Shown: positions 36,814 to 47,062, counted from the stretch's first letter. The stretch: DNA of 64,000 nucleotides from Agrobacterium tumefaciens (GCF_013318015.2 NZ_CP115841.1:2170001-2234000), one strand, 5' to 3'. The notes: generated by a model from the letters alone, not told the origin. Program-made: numbers and translations.

Positions 36814-37911
36814 ATGAGGATCGCTTTTTATTCACCGCTCAAATCGCCCAACCATCCCGTTCCCTCCGGAGACCGGCTGATGGCCCGCCTGCTGATGAAG
36901 GCGATGGCGATGAGCGGCCACGATGTTTCCGTCGCTTCCGAGCTGCGCAGCTTTCTCAAACAGGCTGACGATCCGGCGAGGTCCTTGCTTGCCGATGCGG
37001 CGACGCACGAAATCGAGACCATCACGGAGCGCTGGCAGCGGGAAGGCGCGCCGGATCTGTGGTTTTGTTATCACCCCTATTACAAGGCCCCGGACTTGCT
37101 CGGGCCGGAACTGGGCACACGTTTCGATATTCCCTACGTCACCGCCGAGGCCTCCTATTCCCCCAAGCGCAATGGCATGGGCTGGCAGGCGGTTCAGGAC
37201 GAGTTACTGGCCGCATTGAACGCTGCCGCCATCAATATCTGCTTCACCGTGCGTGATCGCGACGGGCTTGTCCGCGCCTCTCCCGCACTCCGCTCGGCGA
37301 TGTTGGCGCCCTTTATCGATGCCAGTAATTTTCTTGAAATTGCTCCGCACCCCACACCGGGAAAACTCATCACCGTCGCCATGATGCGGGCGGGCGACAA
37401 GTTCGACAGCTATCGCGCGCTTCGCGAAGCGCTTGCGCTGTTGCCGCAGGATTTGAACTGGACATTGGATATCATTGGCGACGGGCCGGAACGCGCTGCC
37501 GTACAGGCCATGTTCAGCTCTTTCCCCGATCGCCGTCTTGTCTGGCACGGAGAAAAAAACGCAAACGAAATCGCAGACCTTCTTTCAAAAGCATCGGTTT
37601 ATGTCTGGCCGGGGCATGGCGAAGCCTACGGTCTCGCCTATCTCGAGGCACAGGCTGCGGGCCTGCCGGTTATCGCCGAAGCGGTGGCCGGCGTCCCCGA
37701 AGTGGTAAAATCCGGAACCACCGGATTACTGACACCGGAAAATGATACAGCCGCCTATGCTGGAGCAATCGAAACTCTGCTCGGCGATGACAAGCGGCGG
37801 GAGGACTTGGCAAGGGCAGCCCGCCAGTTCGTAAAAAATGAACGATCTCTGGAAAACGCCGCAAGAGAACTGAACGATATCCTGTTGCGAGCAAAGGCAC
37901 GAACATCATGA
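36814..37911 (+). CDS. glycosyltransferase family 4 protein
   Basis: A 365-residue GT-B enzyme. The C-terminal donor-binding half shows VWPGHGEAYGLAYLEAQAAG with the E-x7-E motif of retaining GT4 enzymes, followed by LPVIAEAVAGVPEVV. The N-terminal half begins MRIAFYSPLKSP and has a SGDRLMARLL acceptor loop. No signal peptide, cytoplasmic. Sugar donor unknown. Its stop overlaps the deacetylase start (ATGA), so the two act together, probably in a glycan repeat-unit assembly. Confidence 0.9.
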   Translation: MRIAFYSPLKSPNHPVPSGDRLMARLLMKAMAMSGHDVSVASELRSFLKQADDPARSLLADAATHEIETITERWQREGAPDLWFCYHPYYKAPDLLGPELGTRFDIPYVTAEASYSPKRNGMGWQAVQDELLAALNAAAINICFTVRDRDGLVRASPALRSAMLAPFIDASNFLEIAPHPTPGKLITVAMMRAGDKFDSYRALREALALLPQDLNWTLDIIGDGPERAAVQAMFSSFPDRRLVWHGEKNANEIADLLSKASVYVWPGHGEAYGLAYLEAQAAGLPVIAEAVAGVPEVVKSGTTGLLTPENDTAAYAGAIETLLGDDKRREDLARAARQFVKNERSLENAARELNDILLRAKARTS

Positions 37912-38651
37912 GTCTGGAAACACTCGTAGCGGCACTGGATGAATGTGGACGACGCCGCATAACGGCCGATCTCTGGCTCAGGGACGACGATGCGGTGGAA
38001 CCGACACCGGCGCTCGACACGCTGCTCGATCTTTGCAGCAGCTTTTCCGCGCCGGTCACGCTTGCGGTTATCCCCGAGATGACGACGGACAAGCTCGCGC
38101 GGCACCTGGATACGACTGACATTGCCCATGTCGCCGTGCATGGCTGGTCCCATACAAACTATGCCACCGAGAAAGAAAAGAAACAGGAACTCGGATCACA
38201 CCGTTACCTGTCCATCGTTCTCGACGAGTTGCAATCCGGGCTGGAAAAACTGCACGATCTGCATGGCAGGCGTTTCGTGCCTATGCTCGTTCCGCCGTGG
38301 AACCGCATAGATGCCAATGTGGTGCAGGGACTGGCAGACCTCGGATATCGAGCGCTTTCGGTTTTCGGCCCGGAGAAAGACGCCGTGCCACCTTGCCTGA
38401 ACACCCATGTCGACGTGATTGACTGGCACGGCAGCCGCGGTGGGCGCGAAGACGACATCCTTTTCGCCGAGACCGCCGCCCGCATCCTGCAGGCTGCGGA
38501 GCACGGCGGCACGACCGGCATCCTCACCCATCATCTCGTGCATGATGACAACGTCTGGCGTTTTCTGAAACGGCTGTTCGAAATTACCGGCAAACATCCT
38601 GCCGCGCGCTGGCGTTCCTCGGCGGAACTCATCAACCAGATATCACCATGA
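37908..38651 (+). CDS. polysaccharide deacetylase-like protein (NodB fold)
   Basis: A 247-residue protein of the carbohydrate esterase 4 type. LWLRDDDAVEP contains the metal/base Asp cluster D26-D28 and AVHGWSHTNY supplies the two metal His residues H78 and H82. PPWNR is the third motif with Arg, and ILTHHLVHDD the late His motif. No signal peptide is visible, so it acts in the cytosol on a lipid-linked or nucleotide-linked sugar. Coupled to the upstream GT4 gene; its last 9 bp overlap the convergent glycosyltransferase gene. Confidence 0.87.
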   Translation: MSLETLVAALDECGRRRITADLWLRDDDAVEPTPALDTLLDLCSSFSAPVTLAVIPEMTTDKLARHLDTTDIAHVAVHGWSHTNYATEKEKKQELGSHRYLSIVLDELQSGLEKLHDLHGRRFVPMLVPPWNRIDANVVQGLADLGYRALSVFGPEKDAVPPCLNTHVDVIDWHGSRGGREDDILFAETAARILQAAEHGGTTGILTHHLVHDDNVWRFLKRLFEITGKHPAARWRSSAELINQISP

Positions 38652-39605
38652 CTTCCAGGCAATCAGCAAACCACCCGTCTTGGTGGCAAGTTCGCGCCTG
38701 ACAGCTTCGACCTCCTGCAACGCGGCGCGATCGGCAAGAGAAGCGGCAACAAACCCCGCCGGCGCAAGGCTGATGCTCCCAGCCCGAGCGATGACGGTAA
38801 AGATCAGCGGACCCGTCGACCACCAGGCTGGCGCACGCGGCATTTCCTCAAGAATCCTCGGAAACGCCTCCAGCATCCTGCGGAAGACCGGATGGCCAGC
38901 AGGTGTCGCAATGAAAGAGTTGGCAAGAAGCATGCTGCCCTGCCCGGTACCGCGCGGCGTTTCTTCATCGAACGCCGTCAGCCCTACCAGTGGCAGGAAA
39001 GCATCGAAACTCGCATCATCCCGCGCCGGATACCAGTCGCAATCAAGATAGATGCCACCAAAACGCTCCAGCACGACATAGCGGGCTACATCGACAGCGC
39101 CGGGATAATCGCCGTCTTCCAGCATCGTCCTGAAGACGTTGTTCGAAAACACGCCTTCCCGCTCAAGATCGGCCTCCCGCCAGAGGTGATATTCGTAACC
39201 ATGCGAGGCGGCATGGGCGGCCCAGGCCTTGACCGATACGGGCGGGGCCTTGTCTCCGATCCAAATCTGGTGGATGCGCCTCGGCACGTCCTCCCTGCTT
39301 TTCAGATTGATAGCGCGGTGCTCCTCCGGGGAAAAATGCGCATATTTTGCAAGCACCTGCGGCGGCGGAACCAGCGTGTATTGATAGCCGATCCTCGCGA
39401 CCACATCGCCTTCAGCCTTGGCAAGACGCAGCCGTGCCGCATGCAGCCTGCGCGGCAGACCGAGCACTGTCCGCTCACCCATCAGGTGCCCGTCCTTTAC
39501 TGCAACCAGCGATAAGAGAAGCGCATGCGCTTCCGCATATTGTCCTTGGTTTTGCAACTGCCGGGCTCTATCCAGCTGGGCATCGTAATATTTCTTGTCG
39601 GACAT
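38643..39605 (-). CDS. DXD-motif glycosyltransferase (OCH1/TcdB-like GT-A fold)
   Basis: A 320-residue enzyme. IHQIWIGDKAPP is the start of the catalytic domain in OCH1-like and toxin-type glycosyltransferases, and ERFGGIYLDCDWYP holds the DXD metal/nucleotide-sugar motif. About 75 residues before it look like a short TPR-like helical pair (LDRARQLQNQGQYAEAHALL). Donor and acceptor unknown. It runs opposite to, and overlaps by 9 bp, the deacetylase gene. Confidence 0.85.
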   Translation of the reverse strand: MSDKKYYDAQLDRARQLQNQGQYAEAHALLLSLVAVKDGHLMGERTVLGLPRRLHAARLRLAKAEGDVVARIGYQYTLVPPPQVLAKYAHFSPEEHRAINLKSREDVPRRIHQIWIGDKAPPVSVKAWAAHAASHGYEYHLWREADLEREGVFSNNVFRTMLEDGDYPGAVDVARYVVLERFGGIYLDCDWYPARDDASFDAFLPLVGLTAFDEETPRGTGQGSMLLANSFIATPAGHPVFRRMLEAFPRILEEMPRAPAWWSTGPLIFTVIARAGSISLAPAGFVAASLADRAALQEVEAVRRELATKTGGLLIAWKSW

Positions 39606-39818
39606 GGATCCTCACCCGGGAACGTTCGTTAACATATCGCCAAACACAAGCCATCAGGCAAGCCATTGCAATTTGGAAGCCGGCTTTGAATTTGCTAAAC
39701 AATTCGATGTTTCAGAGGCATAGACAGACAACAAACCCTACGATAACGTGCCTTTAAGCCCTCCTGAGCAAATTGTCACAAGACAACGATAAAGAGAGAC
39801 GGCAAGGAACCCTTTAGC

Positions 39819-41711
39819 ATGAGCGCAGGCGCAGATTTGCTCCGTATTGAAAATCTGCGGGTCTCGTTTTCTCTTATGGGTGGCACGATTGACGCCGTGA
39901 GGGGTGCCAGCCTTCGCATTCTTCCGGGAAAAGTGACCGCGCTTGTCGGAGAATCCGGCTCCGGAAAATCCGTCATCGGCCAGACCATCATGGGCATCCA
40001 CCCCAAGACGGCGCGCGTGAACGGCCGCGTGCTGTTTACCGATCCCGCAAATGCCGCAGCCGGCCCCGTCGATCTGCTGCAACTGCCGAAGGACGGCCGG
40101 GACATCCGTGCTATACGCGGAAATCGCATCGGGCTGATTTTTCAGGAACCCATGACGTCTTTTTCGCCGTTGCATACGATCGGCAACCAGATTGACGAAG
40201 CGCTGAGAATCCACAGCATCCTGTCGCCGGCCGAGCGCGCGGAAAAAATGTATGAGACGCTCGACCTTGTAGGGTTTTCCAACCCGAAGAAGGTCGTGAA
40301 CATGTATCCCTTCGAATTGTCGGGCGGCATGCGCCAGCGCGCCATGATCGCCATGGCACTGATCTGTCGCCCCGCGCTTCTGATCGCCGACGAACCGACG
40401 ACGGCTCTTGATGTAACCATACAGGCGCAAATCCTCAAACTCCTGCGCGATCTCCAGAGCCGGCTGAACATGAGCATGCTGCTCATCACCCACGATCTCG
40501 GCGTGGTGGCAAACATCGCCGACGAGGTTGCCGTGATCTATCAGGGCGAGATCATGGAAGCCGGAACGGTCGACGATATTTTCAAGGCACCGAGCCACCC
40601 CTATCTCAAGGGCCTGATGGCCGCCGTGCCGCATTTCGACATGAAGCCGGGTGAGAGGCTGAAGGCGCTTCGTGAGATCACCGTCGACCACGAAAGCCTT
40701 GTCGGCAAGAAGACCGCCGCAGTGAACAAGACCCCCGGCCCGCTCTTGACCGTGGAGAATATCAGCAAGACCTTCACGACCCGGAAGTCCAGCTGGTTCA
40801 GCCGCCGCGATGCCAATGCCACCAAGGCGGTGAACAGCGTCAGTTTTGAAATCCGCCGGGGAGAATGCCTTGGCCTCGTCGGCGAAAGCGGCAGCGGCAA
40901 GACAACCGTCAGCAAAATCCTCATGCGCGCCGTTCGCCCGGATGAAGGCTCCGTGACCTTTCACCGGCCGCAGGGCGATATCGACGTCCTCAATGCTAGG
41001 GACGGCGATCTAAAGGAACTGCGGTCGAAGATACAGATGGTCTTCCAGGACCCGATCTCATCGCTTTCACCGCGCATGACCGTGCGCAATATTTTGAGCG
41101 AGCCGCTTGAAATCCATGGACGGGGCGATGCGAAATACCGCGCGGAAAAAGTCCGTAATCTCGTCAAGGCCATCGGCCTTGGAGAAAGCGCGCTGAACCG
41201 TTATCCGCACAGTTTCTCAGGCGGCCAGAGGCAGCGTATCGGCATTGCCAGAGCCCTGGCGTTGGGTCCCGAACTGCTGATCTGCGACGAACCCGTTTCT
41301 GCCCTAGATGTCTCGGTGCAGGCGCAAATCCTCAACCTGCTCAAGGATTTGCAGAAGGACCTCGGACTTACCTACCTCTTCATCTCGCACAATCTGGCGG
41401 TGGTGGATTACATGGCGGACCGCGTGGCGGTGATGTGCGAGGGCCGCATCGTCGAGCTGGCGCCGCGGGAAATCATGATGCGCTCTCCGGTTCACCCCTA
41501 TACAAAATCGTTGCTGGCGGCTGTGCCTTTTCCCGATCTCGACCGTCCGCTCGATTTCCGCACCATCGGCAAGATCAGCGCGACGGGCAAGTTCGACTGG
41601 GGCAAGCAATTTCGCGACGAGGGTGACGGCGAAATGATCTCTGCCGATCTTGGCGATGGCCATTTCGTTCTCGCAAATGGCAATGCCGACATCAGGGAGC
41701 TTCGCTCGTGA
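39819..41711 (+). CDS. oligopeptide-type ABC transporter, fused double ATPase
   Basis: A 630-residue fusion of DppD-like and DppF-like ATPases, the YejF arrangement. Half 1 has Walker A GESGSGKSV, signature LSGGMRQRAMIAMAL and Walker B LLIADEPTTALD; half 2 has GESGSGKTTVSK, FSGGQRQRIGIARAL and LLICDEPVSALD. Each half ends with the oligopeptide-ABC C-terminal segment (HPYLKGLMAAVPHF; HPYTKSLLAAVPFPD). It opens an operon with a binding protein and two permeases; the next start overlaps its stop (GTGA). Confidence 0.95.
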   Translation: MSAGADLLRIENLRVSFSLMGGTIDAVRGASLRILPGKVTALVGESGSGKSVIGQTIMGIHPKTARVNGRVLFTDPANAAAGPVDLLQLPKDGRDIRAIRGNRIGLIFQEPMTSFSPLHTIGNQIDEALRIHSILSPAERAEKMYETLDLVGFSNPKKVVNMYPFELSGGMRQRAMIAMALICRPALLIADEPTTALDVTIQAQILKLLRDLQSRLNMSMLLITHDLGVVANIADEVAVIYQGEIMEAGTVDDIFKAPSHPYLKGLMAAVPHFDMKPGERLKALREITVDHESLVGKKTAAVNKTPGPLLTVENISKTFTTRKSSWFSRRDANATKAVNSVSFEIRRGECLGLVGESGSGKTTVSKILMRAVRPDEGSVTFHRPQGDIDVLNARDGDLKELRSKIQMVFQDPISSLSPRMTVRNILSEPLEIHGRGDAKYRAEKVRNLVKAIGLGESALNRYPHSFSGGQRQRIGIARALALGPELLICDEPVSALDVSVQAQILNLLKDLQKDLGLTYLFISHNLAVVDYMADRVAVMCEGRIVELAPREIMMRSPVHPYTKSLLAAVPFPDLDRPLDFRTIGKISATGKFDWGKQFRDEGDGEMISADLGDGHFVLANGNADIRELRS

Positions 41712-43609
41712 TTACGCGCCGCACCACCCTTGCCTTGATGGCCTCCGTCTTTTTGCCGACCTATGCGCGCGCTGCCTATACCGACCCCGCCTACTTCAAG
41801 GAAAAGCGGGAAAAAGGTGAGCTGCCTGATATTGCCGAGCGCTTGCCGAAAAACCCGCGCGTCATCGATATGAAGGCGCTTGGCCGGGAGCCCGGAAAAC
41901 ACGGCGGTTCCGTGCGCATGCTGATCGGCGGCCAGCGCGATATCCGGCTTATGCCCATCAGCAACTATGCCCGCCTGGTTGGTTACGACGAAAAATTCGA
42001 GCTTCATCCCGACATTCTGGAAAGCTACGACGTTCAGGACGAACGCATCTTCACCTTCAAGCTACGCGAAGGCCACAAATGGTCCGACGGCAGCGATTTA
42101 ACCTCCGAGGATTTCCGGTATTTCTGGGAGGATGTCGCTCTCAACAAGGAAATTCACAAGGGCGGCCCGCCAATCGAACTGCTGGTCAACAACAATCCTC
42201 CCCAGATCGAAGTCATTGACCGGCTGACGGTGCGCTATACCTGGGAAGGTCCGAACCCCGATTTTCTGGCAAAGCTCGCAGCAGCATCGCCCGCGCGGCT
42301 TTTCCTGCCCGCCGCCTATATGAAGCAGTTCCACATCAAATATCAGACCGCGGAAAACCTCGCCAAGCTCATCAAGAAGAACAAGGCGGATGACTGGAGC
42401 GGGCTGCATATCAAGATGTCGCGGCAGGTCCGTCCAGAAAATCCCGCTCTGCCGACGCTGGACGCCTGGCGCAATACGACTTCGCCACCGGCCGAACAGT
42501 TCGTTTTCGAGCGCAATCCCTATTATCACCGTGTCGACGAAAACGGCCTGCAACTGCCCTATCTCGACCGGTTCCTGCTGAACGTCACCTCCTCCGACAT
42601 CATCTCGGCCAAGACGGCGTCGGGTGACAGCGATCTGCAATATTTCGGCCTCGATTTCGCCGACTACACCTTCCTGAAGGATGCCGAAAAGCGCTTTCCT
42701 CTGAAGGTGAACCTCTACAAACGCTCTCAAGGGTCGCGCATTGCGCTTCTGCCCAATCTGAACTGCGCCGATCCTGTATGGCGGAGCTGTTTCCAGGACG
42801 TGCGCGTGCGCCGCGCAATGTCGCTCGCTATAAACCGGCACGAAATCAACATGGTCTGCTTTTACGGGCTGGCCAAGGAAAGCGCCGACACCGTCTTGCC
42901 GGAAAGCCCGCTTTACCGACCGGAATTTGCCGAGGCCTGGAGTGCCTTCGACCGGGCGATGGCCAACAGGTTGCTTGACGAAGCAGGTCTCGATAAGCGC
43001 GACAGCGCCGGCTACCGGCTTCTGCCAGACGGCCGTCCAGCCTATATCATCGTCGAGACCACAGGCGAAAGCACGCTCGAAACGGACGTGATGGAGCTGG
43101 TCACGGACCACTGGCGGCATATCGGCATTGCGGTTTCGGTCCGCCCGACCCAGCGCGATGTCTTCCGCAAGCGCGCCATGGGCGGCGAGGTGCTGATGTC
43201 GGTGTGGATGGGCATGGACAATGGCGTACCGACCCCCGACATGCTGCCTTCGGGCCTTGCGCCCACCGGCGACGACCAGTTGCAATGGCCGGTCTGGGGC
43301 ATCCACTATCTGTCCGGCGGGCGCGAGGGCAAGGAGCCTGACCTGCCGGAAGCAGCGCATCTGCTCGATCTCCTGAAAAAATGGCGCCGAAGCGTCACCG
43401 AGGAAGAGCGCGAGGCAATCTGGCTGGAAATGCTTGGTATCTACACGCAGCAGGTATTTTCCATCGGCATCGTCAACGGCGCGCTGCAACCCGTCGTCCA
43501 TGTCAAACGCATGCGAAACGTGCCGGAAAAGGCGCTTTTCGGCTTTGAACCCACATCGTATCTCGGCATCTACATGCCGGATGCCTTCTGGTATGACGGA
43601 GACGCCTGA
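41708..43609 (+). CDS. oligopeptide-type ABC substrate-binding protein (SBP family 5)
   Basis: A 633-residue periplasmic binding protein. A twin-arginine-like start MITRRTTLALMASVFLPTYARA is a probable Tat or Sec signal. YDVQDERIFTFKLREGHKWSDG is the family 5 signature region. It is longer than DppA or OppA (about 530-540 residues), with extra sequence near residues 25-60 and inside the C-lobe. The GTG start overlaps the ATPase stop. Ligand unknown: peptide, murein fragment or glycoconjugate. Confidence 0.93.
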   Translation: MITRRTTLALMASVFLPTYARAAYTDPAYFKEKREKGELPDIAERLPKNPRVIDMKALGREPGKHGGSVRMLIGGQRDIRLMPISNYARLVGYDEKFELHPDILESYDVQDERIFTFKLREGHKWSDGSDLTSEDFRYFWEDVALNKEIHKGGPPIELLVNNNPPQIEVIDRLTVRYTWEGPNPDFLAKLAAASPARLFLPAAYMKQFHIKYQTAENLAKLIKKNKADDWSGLHIKMSRQVRPENPALPTLDAWRNTTSPPAEQFVFERNPYYHRVDENGLQLPYLDRFLLNVTSSDIISAKTASGDSDLQYFGLDFADYTFLKDAEKRFPLKVNLYKRSQGSRIALLPNLNCADPVWRSCFQDVRVRRAMSLAINRHEINMVCFYGLAKESADTVLPESPLYRPEFAEAWSAFDRAMANRLLDEAGLDKRDSAGYRLLPDGRPAYIIVETTGESTLETDVMELVTDHWRHIGIAVSVRPTQRDVFRKRAMGGEVLMSVWMGMDNGVPTPDMLPSGLAPTGDDQLQWPVWGIHYLSGGREGKEPDLPEAAHLLDLLKKWRRSVTEEEREAIWLEMLGIYTQQVFSIGIVNGALQPVVHVKRMRNVPEKALFGFEPTSYLGIYMPDAFWYDGDA

Positions 43610-43610
43610 T

Positions 43611-44609
43611 ATGCTGCGGTATATTCTCAAGCGCATCCTCGTCATGATCCCCACGCTGATCCTGATCTCGATGCTGGTCTTCACCATCATCGAATTGCCG
43701 CCGGGCGATTATTTCGAAAGCTACGTCGCCGAACTGCGCGCCATGGGCGAGACCGCAAACCTTGCCGAAATCGAGGAGTTGCGCGTCCGCTACGGCTTCG
43801 ATCAGCCGGCGCCGATCCGTTACTTCCGCTGGGCAACCGGCATGCTGGTCGGCGATTTCGGTTATTCTTTCGAATATCAGCTCCCGGTAAACGAGGTTGT
43901 GGGAGACCGTCTGTGGTTGACGGTTCTGGTGTCCTTCGTCACCATCATCGTCACTTGGATTCTTGCCTTCCCGATCGGCATCTACTCCGCCACGCACAAA
44001 TATAGCTGGGGCGACTACGGCCTGACATTCCTCGGTCTGCTTGGCATCGCTATCCCCAACTTCATGCTGGCGCTGATCCTGATGTATTTCGCCAATATCT
44101 GGTTCGGCATCTCCATCGGCCATCTGATGGATCGGGAATATCTGAACCAGGCGATGAGCTGGCCAAAGTTCAAATCGATTCTCGAACATATCTGGATACC
44201 CGTCCTCATCATCGGAACGGCGGGCACGGCCGGCATGATCCGCCGCCTGCGCGCCAACCTCTTGGACGAGTTGCAGAAACAATATGTCGTAACCGCCCGC
44301 GCCAAGGGGCTTCACCCTTTCAAGGTGCTGATCAAATACCCGCTGCGCATGGCGCTGAATTTCTTCATCTCGGACATCGGCTCGATCCTGCCCGCCATCA
44401 TATCAGGCGCGGAAATCACCGCCGTCGTGCTGTCGCTCGAAACAACCGGTCCGATGCTCATCCGGGCGCTGCAAAGCCAGGACATGTACCTGGCCGGCTC
44501 CTTCCTGATGTTCCTTGCTTTCCTCACGGTGATCGGCGTTCTTGTGTCGGATATCGCCCTTGCCATACTTGACCCGAGAATCCGCTTCGGAGGTGGTAAC
44601 GTCAAATGA
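43611..44609 (+). CDS. oligopeptide-type ABC permease 1 (DppB/YejB-like)
   Basis: A 332-residue permease beginning MLRYILKRILVMIPTLILIS, the typical DppB start, with about six membrane helices and the coupling segment ANLLDELQKQYVVTARAKGL. Start at 43611, one base after the binding-protein stop; the open frame further upstream is a shadow inside that gene. The stop overlaps the next ATG (ATGA). Confidence 0.94.
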   Translation: MLRYILKRILVMIPTLILISMLVFTIIELPPGDYFESYVAELRAMGETANLAEIEELRVRYGFDQPAPIRYFRWATGMLVGDFGYSFEYQLPVNEVVGDRLWLTVLVSFVTIIVTWILAFPIGIYSATHKYSWGDYGLTFLGLLGIAIPNFMLALILMYFANIWFGISIGHLMDREYLNQAMSWPKFKSILEHIWIPVLIIGTAGTAGMIRRLRANLLDELQKQYVVTARAKGLHPFKVLIKYPLRMALNFFISDIGSILPAIISGAEITAVVLSLETTGPMLIRALQSQDMYLAGSFLMFLAFLTVIGVLVSDIALAILDPRIRFGGGNVK

Positions 44610-45781
44610 CTTCATCCATCCCGACATCCGGCGAAGCACTGCCCCACTACGTTTCGACGGCGCCGTTCGACCCGTCGCTCATCGAACCCAATACGTCCGG
44701 AATGGCGGCCTTTAGCAAGGCGTCGCAGCTGCGGCTCATGTGGTGGCAGTTCCGCCAGCACAAGATCGCCGTCTGGTCCGGCGCCTTTCTGGTGGTGCTT
44801 TATCTTTCGATCCTGATCAGCGAGTTCCTCGCGCCTTACAATCTTCACACCCGCAATATCGAGCATATCTACGCCCCACCCCAGGCCATTCACCTTTTCA
44901 ATGACGGAAAATTTGTAGGGCCTTTCGTCTATGGTCGGGAAATGACGCTCGACATGGACAATCTGCGGCGTGTCTACCGGGATGTGCCGACGGATATCCA
45001 GCCGCTGCGTTTCTTCTGCAAGGGCGATACCTATCATTTCTGGGGCATGATCGAGGCTAGAACCCACCTCGTATGTCCGGCCGAAGGTGGTGAAATGTTC
45101 CTGCTCGGCACCGACCGGCTTGGACGAGACGTGCTGTCGCGGATCATCTACGGCGCGCGCATCTCTCTGACGATCGGCCTTCTCGGTGTCGCCATGAGCT
45201 TCGTTCTCGGCATTGTGATCGGCGGACTTGCAGGTTATCGCGGCGGCACTTTCGATCTCATCGTCCAGCGTATCATCGAAGTCCTGCAATCCATTCCGAG
45301 CATTCCGCTGTGGCTCGCACTCGCAGCAATCATGCCGGTGACCTGGAGTCCGATCCTCGTCTATCTCGGCATCACCATCATTCTCGGCATGCTGGACTGG
45401 ACGGGACTGGCGCGCGCCGTGCGCTCCAAATTGCTGGCATTGCGCGAGGAAGACTATGTTTTGGCTGCACAACTGATGGGCGCCGGCACGCCGCGCATCA
45501 TCGGCAGGCACCTTATCCCCGGCTTCATGTCACATCTGATCGCCTCGGCGACGCTGACCATACCGGGCATGATTCTCGGCGAAACCGCGCTGAGCTTCCT
45601 TGGTCTCGGCCTCAGGCCGCCGATCACAAGTTGGGGAATTCTGCTCACGGAGGCGCGCAGCGTCAGCGTCATTGCGCTATATCCGTGGCTTCTCATCCCG
45701 ACGATTCCGGTTGTTCTCGTCATTCTGGCCTTTAATTTCTTCGGTGACGGACTACGTGATGCTGCGGATCCCTTCAGATAA
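44606..45781 (+). CDS. oligopeptide-type ABC permease 2 (DppC/YejE-like)
   Basis: A 391-residue permease. It has the DppC N-terminal extension (about 60 residues before the first membrane helix near WSGAFLVVLYLSILISEF), a periplasmic insert of about 80 residues after it, and GTDRLGRDVLSRIIYGARIS, a hallmark of this subfamily. The coupling helix is LALREEDYVLAAQLMGAG. The long periplasmic insert is larger than in typical DppC and matches YejE-like permeases. Fourth and last transporter gene. Confidence 0.94.
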   Translation: MTSSIPTSGEALPHYVSTAPFDPSLIEPNTSGMAAFSKASQLRLMWWQFRQHKIAVWSGAFLVVLYLSILISEFLAPYNLHTRNIEHIYAPPQAIHLFNDGKFVGPFVYGREMTLDMDNLRRVYRDVPTDIQPLRFFCKGDTYHFWGMIEARTHLVCPAEGGEMFLLGTDRLGRDVLSRIIYGARISLTIGLLGVAMSFVLGIVIGGLAGYRGGTFDLIVQRIIEVLQSIPSIPLWLALAAIMPVTWSPILVYLGITIILGMLDWTGLARAVRSKLLALREEDYVLAAQLMGAGTPRIIGRHLIPGFMSHLIASATLTIPGMILGETALSFLGLGLRPPITSWGILLTEARSVSVIALYPWLLIPTIPVVLVILAFNFFGDGLRDAADPFR

Positions 45782-45853
45782 AATGGAACACGCCTTGATA
45801 AACTGCTCTTCCGCCATCGCCTTTTTTGGGAAAGGCAAAAAGAGGTGTGGCCG

Positions 45854-47062
45854 ATGACCTCCCGTCTGAACGACGCACGCATCCTCATGTACAGCCACGA
45901 TTCCTTCGGCCTCGGACATCTGCGGCGCTGTCGCACGATCGCTCACGCGCTGGTGGAGGATTATCGCGGCCTCAACGTGCTTATCATTTCGGGTGCGACT
46001 ATCGCCGGCGCCTTCGATTATCGCGCTCGTGTCGATTTCGTGAAAATCCCGAGCGTCATCAAGCTGCGCAACGGCGAATACACCTCCATGGACCGGCATA
46101 TCGATCTTCAGGAAACACTGAAGATGCGCCGCTCCATCATCTATCACACTGCCGAAAGCTTCCAGCCGGATATCTTCATCGTCGACAAGGAGCCCATGGG
46201 TCTTCGTGGCGAGGTGGAGGAAACGCTTGCGTATCTCAAGGGACAGGGAACCAAGCTTGTCATCGGCCTCCGTGACGTCATGGATGCACCGCAGTTGCTT
46301 GAAGCGGAGTGGAAGCGCAATGACGTGATGACCAAGATCGGCAAGTTCTATGACCACGTCTGGATTTATGGCCCCCCGGATTTCCACGACCCCTTGACGG
46401 GGCTCGACGTTCCCCAGACCGTTCGCGACAAGATGGATTTCGTCGGCTTCCTGCAACGCTCCAAAACGCAGGCGGAAACCGTGGCGCACCGGCCGGAGGG
46501 CGACTATCTTCTCATCACCACTGGCGGCGGCGGTGACGGCAGCGAATTGATCGATGACGTCATCAACGCCTACCGTCATGATAGCGAACTGACGCACAAG
46601 GCGCTCGTGGTGCTCGGCCCTTACATGCCGGCAGACCAGCGCCAGCGATTCATGAGCAGTGTTGCCGACATTCCGTACATAGAGATCATCGAATTCGACA
46701 ACCGCATGGAAGACCTCGTTGCCGGCGCTCAGGCCGTCGTGTCGATGGGCGGCTATAATACCGTCTGCGAGATATTGTCGTTCGACAAGCCTGCCCTCGT
46801 CGTGCCGCGCACGGTGCCGAGGGAGGAGCAGCTTATCCGCGCAAGCCGCGCGTCGGAGCTCGGCCTTTTCGACATGCTTTTACCTGAGGATGCCGAGAAT
46901 CCGGCAAAAATGGCGGCAGCTCTTAAAGCGCTGCCGAATCGCGCGCCGCCTTCCGTCAATTCGCAGGACCTGAAGCTCGATGGTCTGGAAAACATTTCGA
47001 AACGGATAGCCGAATGGCTGCCGCCCGAGGGCGACAAGGTGCCAATAACGCTGACGGCGTGA
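45854..47062 (+). CDS. MurG-like (GT28-type) glycosyltransferase A
   Basis: A 402-residue GT-B protein. ILMYSHDSFGLGHLRRC is an N-terminal substrate loop of the GT28/MurG type, TTGGGGDGSEL the central glycine-rich region, and MGGYNTVCEIL the donor-binding segment. The same N-terminal GHxxR and GYNTVC motifs appear in the protein encoded at 48350, so the two are paralogues. ATG at 45854 follows agaggtgtggccg; a GTG at 45845 is less likely. First of three glycosyltransferase genes in a row, 72 bp after the transporter operon. Confidence 0.86.
   Translation: MTSRLNDARILMYSHDSFGLGHLRRCRTIAHALVEDYRGLNVLIISGATIAGAFDYRARVDFVKIPSVIKLRNGEYTSMDRHIDLQETLKMRRSIIYHTAESFQPDIFIVDKEPMGLRGEVEETLAYLKGQGTKLVIGLRDVMDAPQLLEAEWKRNDVMTKIGKFYDHVWIYGPPDFHDPLTGLDVPQTVRDKMDFVGFLQRSKTQAETVAHRPEGDYLLITTGGGGDGSELIDDVINAYRHDSELTHKALVVLGPYMPADQRQRFMSSVADIPYIEIIEFDNRMEDLVAGAQAVVSMGGYNTVCEILSFDKPALVVPRTVPREEQLIRASRASELGLFDMLLPEDAENPAKMAAALKALPNRAPPSVNSQDLKLDGLENISKRIAEWLPPEGDKVPITLTA

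Noticed and set aside
42098..43690. 530-residue minus-strand frame opposite the oligopeptide-binding protein
   Set aside because: Antisense shadow of a gene with family 5 binding-protein signature.
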